In this document: one piece after another, positions 6,087 through 9,439 of the stretch
Layout of the letters: the number at the start of each line of letters is the position of its first letter
Numbering within the stretch: position 1 is the stretch's first letter
From: Candidatus Parcubacteria bacterium
Lineage (GTDB): Bacteria; Patescibacteriota; Minisyncoccia; Phycocordibacterales; PALSA-1337
Assembly (NCBI GenBank): GCA_023264475.1
Contig: JAHFMA010000017.1
Coordinates: 1 to 9,439 of the forward strand
Reading direction: 5' to 3'
DNA length: 9,439 nt
Made by a program: the position numbers and the translations under genes
The notes under the pieces: generated by a model
Databases searched by the model: none
What the model was told of the DNA's origin: nothing
The model's input: only the letters and a program-made list of their open reading frames with translations

Positions 6087-6980
6087 ATGACCAAGATCGC
6101 CACCAGACCTATATTCATGGCCGTAGCCGGAGTCGCCACGCTCTCCGGTGTAGGCGCGTATGCTTGGCAGGCCTCGGCCAAAGCCCCGGTCCTAGAGATC
6201 TATGTCTGGGATACCCCCGGTTCACCCTCGATCTTCATCCGCACCCCATCGGACAAGCGCATCCTCATAGATGGTGGGGCCAATTCTGATGTCGTGCGTC
6301 GGCTCACATCGGTCATTCCATTCTATTCTCGCCGGATAGACACGATCATCGTGACAAAAGGGGAGGCCAAGAGAGCGACCGGCCTTGTCGACGTCACAGA
6401 CAGGTACGATATAGGCAACATCCTTATTCCAGGAATGGACCTCGTGTCGCTAGGGCTGGCGAGCACGACTGATCCAGCGTACTCGGCTCTATTAGATGCA
6501 GCAAAGAAGCGCAACATAGATGTCCAATCAGTTTTGGCTGGCAAAAAGCTTGAATTAGACAAAGAAGTCTATCTCGACGCCATGTTTCCGGTGCCAAAAG
6601 ATTCTTTTGAGTACTCACGAGCCAGTGATCCTGAGCTTGCGATGCGATTGAGCTACCGTGATACATCAATATTATTGGCAGGAGCTATATCGACGAAGGT
6701 ACAGAAGCTTCTTTCCAAGGATACGAAACGATCAAATGCTCTGGTCGTGTATCAAAGCCTCGCTCCATCAAACTATTCCAAGGAATTCATTTCTGCAGTC
6801 GCGCCGGACTCCCTGGTCTATTCCCAGACTGCGTCAAAAAGCGGAACAGGCAAGCCTTCCAAGAAGAAAAAGCCCCAGACAGATTCGCTGGCTGGAGTAT
6901 TGATGGACCACCGGTTCAATATAAAAGAAAAAAAGACGATCAAGATCGTCTCAGATGGGGCAAGGGTGACCGTGCAGTGA
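6087..6980 (+). CDS. Membrane-anchored MBL-fold protein with lost metal ligands
   Basis: A 297-residue protein with one N-terminal hydrophobic segment (about 8-27) and an outward domain resembling the metallo-beta-lactamase domain of ComEC. LEIYVWDTPGSPSIFIRTPSDKR then ILIDGG (36-64) aligns with the family's FLDVGQGDAxxIxxP...LIDGG opening. RRIDTIIV (82-89) aligns with the strand before the metal site. Where the zinc motif HxHxDH is expected the sequence is TKGEAKRATGL (90-100), with no His or Asp. The later LLxGD becomes LLAGA (196-200), and the final His strand reads LVVYQSLAPSN (219-229). All usual metal ligands are therefore missing, so it should be catalytically inactive. The C-terminus carries a Lys-rich patch (251-263). 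The 3' two thirds is richer in A/T than its neighbours. The promoter resembles that of comEC. Its stop codon directly abuts that of rpmB on the other strand. The family link is an inference from fold-level motifs. Confidence 0.8.
   Translation: MTKIATRPIFMAVAGVATLSGVGAYAWQASAKAPVLEIYVWDTPGSPSIFIRTPSDKRILIDGGANSDVVRRLTSVIPFYSRRIDTIIVTKGEAKRATGLVDVTDRYDIGNILIPGMDLVSLGLASTTDPAYSALLDAAKKRNIDVQSVLAGKKLELDKEVYLDAMFPVPKDSFEYSRASDPELAMRLSYRDTSILLAGAISTKVQKLLSKDTKRSNALVVYQSLAPSNYSKEFISAVAPDSLVYSQTASKSGTGKPSKKKKPQTDSLAGVLMDHRFNIKEKKTIKIVSDGARVTVQ
6928..6951 (-). terminator. rpmB terminator inside the MBL-like gene
   Basis: On the minus strand AGACGAT-CTTG-ATCGTCT is followed by a run of T (complement of the A-run 6928-6934). 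The hairpin begins 29 nt after the rpmB stop codon and lies wholly within the coding sequence of the convergent gene, where it encodes KKTIKIVS (residues 282-289). Confidence 0.7.
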
Positions 6981-7223
6981 CTAGATGAGGCGGGCGTCCT
7001 TGAGAGCGCGGAAAGCGCCTTTCTTCTCGATCGTGCGGAGGCCGCGGGCCGAGACCGTGAGGCGGATGGACTTCTTGAGCTCTGGGACGTAGATAGACTT
7101 CTTCTGGAGATTCGGGTAGCGACGGACCTTGCCGCAAGGATTGAATTGCGTGGCGCGAGTGCGGTTGGAATACCTTCCGCCGTTCATGGAGCCCCTCTTG
7201 GTGATGTCGCAGACTTTGGCCAT
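6981..7223 (-). CDS. rpmB: 50S ribosomal protein L28
   Basis: An 80-residue component of the large ribosomal subunit. The start MAKVCDITKRGSMNGGRYSN, then RRYPNLQKKS (34-43) and the basic middle LKKSIRLTVSARGLRTI (49-65), are typical of L28. The length is normal. The ATG at 7223 was chosen because it gives the family N-terminus; a longer frame from 7268 would add 15 unrelated residues and run over the start of the neighbouring protease gene. It is transcribed divergently from the protease and has a good hairpin terminator just past its end. L28 is often followed or accompanied by other ribosomal or translation genes, but here it stands alone. Confidence 0.95.
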   Translation of the reverse strand: MAKVCDITKRGSMNGGRYSNRTRATQFNPCGKVRRYPNLQKKSIYVPELKKSIRLTVSARGLRTIEKKGAFRALKDARLI

Positions 7224-7239
7224 AAATATTGAGAATCGT

Positions 7240-7268
7240 ATGCTAACATATACCTCGCATGCTGACAA
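7240..7268 (-). promoter_or_regulatory. rpmB promoter, sharing its -10 with the opposite strand
   Basis: On the minus strand TTGTCA (7263-7268, 5 of 6 to TTGACA) lies 17 bp before TG-T-TAGCAT (7248-7240), an extended -10 element. Transcription would start near 7233, about 10 nt before the rpmB ATG. The -35 box lies inside the first codons of the protease gene. Confidence 0.6.
7241..7249 (+). promoter_or_regulatory. Extended -10 promoter of the site-2 protease gene
   Basis: TG-C-TAACAT ends 9 nt before the ATG at 7259, so the 5' leader would be only about 2-3 nt. It is the reverse complement partner of the rpmB -10: bases 7240-7249 read ATGCTAACAT on plus and ATGTTAGCAT on minus. No good plus-strand -35 box is visible. 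Confidence 0.55.
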
Positions 7269-7885
7269 TCCTTTCCGTAGTCATCCTCATATTCTCGGTC
7301 ATATTGCATGAAGTCTCCCACGGCTTCATGGCCGACTGGCTGGGCGACCCGACGGCGCGCCTGCAGGGCCGTCTGACCCTCAATCCCTTGAAGCACATCG
7401 ATCCTGTGGGCTCCATCCTGGTGCCGCTCATCACTTCTCTGGCTGGTTTCACTTTTGGTTGGGCCAAGCCTGTCCCATACAACCCGTACAATCTCAAGAA
7501 TGTCAGGAAAGGGGAGTTCCTCATCGCTGCCGCAGGACCAGGATCCAATATCCTCATCGCTCTCATCTTCGGGACCATGTTGCGCTTCGCCGCTTCCAGT
7601 GTGCATGATGCCGCCTCAGCTGCCACGCTCGCGCCGTTCGCTACGATCATCACATATATAGTAGTCATCAATATCGTCTTGGCCGTCTTCAATCTCATCC
7701 CCCTGCCGCCGCTCGATGGTTCCAAGCTCCTCTTCTCTATGTTGCCTGCCCAATATGGCCGGGTCCGCATGGTTCTGGAGGCCTACGCACCTATCTTCGT
7801 GCTTGTCGTGGTCTTCTTCTTGTGGCAGATCCTCGCGCCGGTCATTCCTTGGATCTTCAGGATTTTCGCGGGTTTCTCGCTGTAA
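7259..7885 (+). CDS. Site-2 protease family (M50) membrane zinc metalloprotease
   Basis: A 208-residue intramembrane protease of the M50/S2P family, which cuts substrates within the membrane, often regulatory proteins such as anti-sigma factors. The first helix carries HEVSH (17-21), the zinc-binding HExxH with Glu18 as catalytic base. The second motif NLIPLPPLDG (145-154) supplies the third ligand Asp153. The family's GPGSN (93-97) and HIDPVGS (46-52) are also present. About five or six hydrophobic segments are seen: 1-20, 50-68, 88-112, 126-146 and 176-206. The length is that of the compact prokaryotic subgroup without PDZ or CBS domains. It starts 35 bp from the divergent rpmB, and a small putative exported protein follows. 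The substrate is unknown. Confidence 0.93.
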   Translation: MLTILSVVILIFSVILHEVSHGFMADWLGDPTARLQGRLTLNPLKHIDPVGSILVPLITSLAGFTFGWAKPVPYNPYNLKNVRKGEFLIAAAGPGSNILIALIFGTMLRFAASSVHDAASAATLAPFATIITYIVVINIVLAVFNLIPLPPLDGSKLLFSMLPAQYGRVRMVLEAYAPIFVLVVVFFLWQILAPVIPWIFRIFAGFSL

Positions 7886-7887
7886 AC

Positions 7888-7915
7888 TTTACTTTTTGGC
7901 AGTTCTGTCTATAAT
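7888..7915 (+). promoter_or_regulatory. Promoter of the small exported-protein gene
   Basis: TTTACT (7888-7893, 4 of 6) and a perfect TATAAT (7910-7915) are 16 bp apart, directly after the protease stop codon. The ATG at 7927 follows the -10 box by 11 nt, giving a predicted leader of only about 4-5 nt. Confidence 0.55.
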
Positions 7916-7926
7916 CTTCATCAGCC

Positions 7927-8205
7927 ATGTTGTTTGCTACAGTCTTGCTCGCATTGCTGGCGAGCTCGTTCCCAGCATCGAAAATCCCGGAGCTTTCGCC
8001 GATGGAGAGAGTCATCTTTCCAGAGCAGCTCCTCGCGTACGACCTGACATGTTCGGCCGCAATTCTTCCGAGCGCTTTCAGCCTACGGGTTGAACTTGTC
8101 TCCGAAGAGTACCTCCGAACATTCGGACGTTCTGTTCAAGAAGCATGCACCATCGCGCCCGTCTGGAATCAGGTCCACGACTGGCTCGATCCGGCCATCG
8201 TTTGA
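7927..8205 (+). CDS. Small putative exported protein, unknown function
   Basis: A 92-residue frame that I do not recognise. The N-terminus MLFATVLLALLASSFPAS is a hydrophobic stretch ending in small residues, like a short signal peptide (a cut after about residue 17 is possible) although it lacks a basic residue before the hydrophobic part. The rest is soluble, with two Cys (42 and 74) that could form a disulfide outside the membrane. A perfect TATAAT lies just upstream, which supports a real gene. The gene could be spurious: it is short, has no family I can name, and ends in a long apparently untranslated stretch before the next terminator. Confidence 0.5.
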   Translation: MLFATVLLALLASSFPASKIPELSPMERVIFPEQLLAYDLTCSAAILPSAFSLRVELVSEEYLRTFGRSVQEACTIAPVWNQVHDWLDPAIV

Positions 8206-8311
8206 TGTCGAGGCTTCATGATGAAGACAGCTTAGGATGGTTTCTCCGAGATAATCTCAAAGATTAACACCGTTCCCAAGCCGGCTTCTGAAACGAAGTT
8301 CCGACCAACCC
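8206..8311 (+). other. Non-coding stretch with small hairpins before the terminator
   Basis: No convincing gene is seen here. Small inverted repeats are present: CTTCAT-G-ATGAAG (8214-8226), TAATCT-CAA-AGATTA (8252-8266) and CTTC/GAAG (8285-8298). Together with the terminator at 8312-8349 this would form the structured 3' untranslated region of the gene ending at 8205, or a small RNA. The hairpins are short and may be chance. Confidence 0.3.
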
Positions 8312-8349
8312 AGCCGCGCCTGACCTCTGTGTCAGTGCGCGGCTTTTTT
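8312..8349 (+). terminator. Strong Rho-independent terminator upstream of the rpsL unit
   Basis: AGCCGCGC (8312-8319) plus CTGAC (8320-8324) pair with GTCAG (8331-8335) and GCGCGGCT (8337-8344), with one bulged T and a 6-nt loop, followed by six T (8344-8349). This 13-bp stem is the strongest terminator in the window. It isolates the ribosomal protein unit from the upstream genes. Confidence 0.9.
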
Positions 8350-8363
8350 ATTCGAAGAGTTTC

Positions 8364-8390
8364 TTGCCCGTTTCTCATTCCTGTGATAAT
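8364..8390 (+). promoter_or_regulatory. Promoter of the rpsL-rpsG unit
   Basis: TG-T-GATAAT (8382-8390) is an extended -10 element with 5 of 6 matches. TTGCCC (8364-8369) lies 15 bp upstream as a weak -35 box. It follows directly on the terminator at 8312-8349. The start site would be near 8397, about 140 nt before the rpsL ATG, unlike the very short leaders of the other genes here. Confidence 0.55.
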
Positions 8391-8396
8391 GTCTCT

Positions 8397-8538
8397 CCAT
8401 TGCCCAAGGGGGCAAAAAATCAATTATTCAGGCAAGAATGAGTAATCGCTCATGGCCACTCGGCCAGAAAGCGGTGAAAAAAGTCAGTCTTGCACACTAA
8501 AGGGCCCAAAAGCCCACAAAGTCAGCTTATTTATCCAT
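8397..8538 (+). promoter_or_regulatory. Long 5' leader of rpsL with hairpins
   Basis: The leader holds two clear hairpins: TTGCCC-AAGG-GGGCAA (8400-8415, followed by A not T, so not a plus-strand terminator) and TGGCC-ACTC-GGCCA (8453-8466). A third weaker GGGC/GCCC pairing lies near 8500-8515. No Shine-Dalgarno sequence is visible before the ATG. In other bacteria S7 or related proteins control the str operon through RNA binding, so a regulatory role is plausible, but nothing here proves it. Confidence 0.35.
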
Positions 8539-8961
8539 ATGCCTACCATCAGCCAACTCACCAAGTCGAACAGGAAGCGCTTCAAGCGCAAGTCCAAGTC
8601 CATCGCGCTCACCCGCACGTTCAACACGATCGCTAACCGCCCGAGCTTCTTCCCGGCTCCGTTCAAGCGCGGCGTATGCGTCAAGGTCACGACCAAGACC
8701 CCGAAGAAGCCGAACTCAGCCATCCGCAAGATCGCTCGCGTCCGCCTCTCCAACGGAGTCGAAGTCACTGCCTACGTCCCGGGTATGGGCCACAACCTCC
8801 AGGAACACTCCGTGGTGCTCCTCCGTGGCGGCCGCGTCAAAGACGTCGGTCTCCGTTATTCAGTCGTGCGCGGCGTATTAGACTGCGCCGGCGTCGAAGC
8901 TCGCCGCAAGGGCCGCAGCCAGTATGGCAACAAGCGCCCGAAGGCTAATAAGACCGCCTAA
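8539..8961 (+). CDS. rpsL: 30S ribosomal protein S12
   Basis: A 140-residue protein of the decoding centre of the small subunit. MPTISQL at the start, [18 protein letters not shown] (44-61), [17 protein letters not shown] (84-100) and the C-terminal [10 protein letters not shown] (127-136) are characteristic. The N-terminal part has the longer insertion also seen in Gram-positive S12. Lys56 and Lys101 correspond to Lys42 and Lys87 of E. coli S12, and Asp102 to Asp88. The following loop is KDVGLRY instead of KDLPGVRY, so one residue is missing and the conserved Pro90 is absent. The start was chosen at ATG 8539 on the family N-terminus; an in-frame ATG at 8452 would add 29 residues unlike any S12 I know. 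rpsG follows after 11 nt, as in the str operon. Confidence 0.97.
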   Translation: MPTISQLTKSNRKRFKRKSKSIALTRTFNTIANRPSFFPAPFKRGVCVKVTTKTPKKPNSAIRKIARVRLSNGVEVTAYVPGMGHNLQEHSVVLLRGGRVKDVGLRYSVVRGVLDCAGVEARRKGRSQYGNKRPKANKTA

Positions 8962-8972
8962 CCAATACCACC

Positions 8973-9439
8973 ATGCGACGCAAACTCACCATCAAGCGCG
9001 ATCTCAAGGCTGACGCCGAATACCAGTCATTGAGGCTCGCCAAGTTCACCAACTATGTCATGGATTCCGGCAAGAAGACCACCGCCCGCGCCATCATCTC
9101 CGACTGCATGAAGGCCATCAAGGAGCAGGCCAAGACCGAGAATCCGATCGAGCTCTTCGAGCTCGCTCTCAAGAACACCGCTCCGGCTATGGAAGTCCGC
9201 TCCCGCCGCGTCGGTGGCGCCAACTACCAGGTCCCGCGCGAGGTCCGTCCTTCCCGCAAAGATGCTCTGTCCATGAAGTGGATCATCGATGCCGCCCGTG
9301 CCAAGAAGGGCAAGCCGATGCACCTGAAGCTCGCCGATGAGCTCATCGCCGCCTCCAAGAACGAGGGCGAAGCCGTCAAGAAGCGCGAGAACGTCCACAA
9401 GATGGCCGAAGCCAACAAGGCCTTCGCCCACTTCGCTTG
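8973..9439 (+). CDS. rpsG: 30S ribosomal protein S7 (3' end beyond window)
   Basis: This frame is open from the ATG to the window end, giving 155 codons with no stop. It starts MRRKLTIKRDLKADAEYQS and continues with LRLAKFTNYVMDSGKKTTA, followed by NPIELFELALKNTAPAMEVR, then RRVGGANYQVPREV and RPSRKDALSMKWIIDAAR, the central S7 signature. LADELIAAS and a C-terminal VHKMAEANKAFAHFA close it. S7 organises the head of the 30S subunit by binding the 3' domain of 16S rRNA and contacts E-site tRNA. At 155 residues it is already the normal length, so only a few bases should be missing. It lies 11 nt after rpsL with no clear Shine-Dalgarno sequence, so translational coupling is likely. fusA would be the expected next gene, but it is outside the window. 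Confidence 0.95.
   Translation, partial: MRRKLTIKRDLKADAEYQSLRLAKFTNYVMDSGKKTTARAIISDCMKAIKEQAKTENPIELFELALKNTAPAMEVRSRRVGGANYQVPREVRPSRKDALSMKWIIDAARAKKGKPMHLKLADELIAASKNEGEAVKKRENVHKMAEANKAFAHFA

Noticed and set aside
6988..7026. Possible plus-strand terminator for the MBL-like gene inside rpmB (AGGCG/CGCCT then TTCTTC)
   Set aside because: The short stem has a 23-nt loop or an alternative 4-bp stem and an interrupted T-run; probably codon composition of rpmB.
7224..7268. Longer L28 form starting at 7268
   Set aside because: The extra 15 residues do not resemble L28 and would overlap the divergent protease start; MAKVCDI at 7223 is the family N-terminus.
8452..8538. 29-residue N-terminal extension of S12 from ATG 8452
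   Set aside because: S12 proteins start MPTI or MATV as at 8539; the extension is open by chance within the leader and falls in a hairpin.
8531..8539. DnaA-box-like TTATCCATA (8 of 9) overlapping the rpsL start
   Set aside because: A single-mismatch match is expected about twice by chance in a window this size on two strands, with no cluster of boxes that would suggest an origin.
1..9439. CRISPR array, tRNA, rRNA, insertion sequence or prophage
   Set aside because: I saw no regularly spaced repeats, tRNA-like cloverleaf, rRNA segment, transposase motif or terminal inverted repeats; the window is core chromosomal sequence.

Overview
The window looks like chromosomal core sequence from a bacterium of the Candidate Phyla Radiation (Patescibacteria, probably Parcubacteria-like). 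This is inferred from several traits. Genes are small and tightly packed and Shine-Dalgarno sequences are nearly absent. ComEC is present without its usual C-terminal hydrolase domain, the RNase HI carries an unusual C-terminal extension, and the SOD has a shortened first metal motif. GC content is moderate to high. TGA is a normal stop codon, which argues against the recoded lineages Gracilibacteria and Absconditabacteria. I cannot place it more precisely from the sequence alone.

Layout. 1-400: an unrecognised small Cys-containing protein gene and its terminator. 421-1388 (minus): a HIT-family protein with an altered triad, then a terminator and a free-standing DnaA domain IV (DNA-binding) protein. 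1455-3958 (plus): recJ and rnhA, nucleases for single-stranded DNA and RNA:DNA hybrids. 4033-6980: comEC (DNA-uptake channel, plus), a Mn/Fe superoxide dismutase (minus), and a membrane-anchored metallo-beta-lactamase-fold protein that has lost its metal ligands (plus). 6981-7885: rpmB (L28, minus) and a site-2 protease (plus), divergent from a 35-bp gap. 7927-8205: a small putative exported protein. 8312-8349: a strong terminator. 8364-9439: a promoter, a leader of about 140 nt, rpsL (S12), and rpsG (S7), which runs off the window end.

The most interesting signal is a 25-nt element, 24/25 identical, upstream of both comEC and the dead MBL-fold gene. The two genes are about 0.7 kb apart with sod between them. 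The element includes the TTGATA -35 box and an 11-bp-period direct repeat, so it looks like a shared promoter/operator. In most bacteria ComEC is one protein with an OB fold, a membrane channel and an MBL domain. Here the channel and an inactivated MBL-like part are separate genes that appear to be co-regulated.

A second theme is gene starts. For at least seven genes (HIT, recJ, rnhA, comEC, MBL-like, site-2 protease, small exported protein) a good -10 or extended -10 box lies only 6-12 nt before the start codon, so their mRNAs should be leaderless or nearly so. rpsL is the clear exception, with its promoter about 150 nt upstream. The rpmB/protease pair seems to share one quasi-palindromic -10 element read on both strands.
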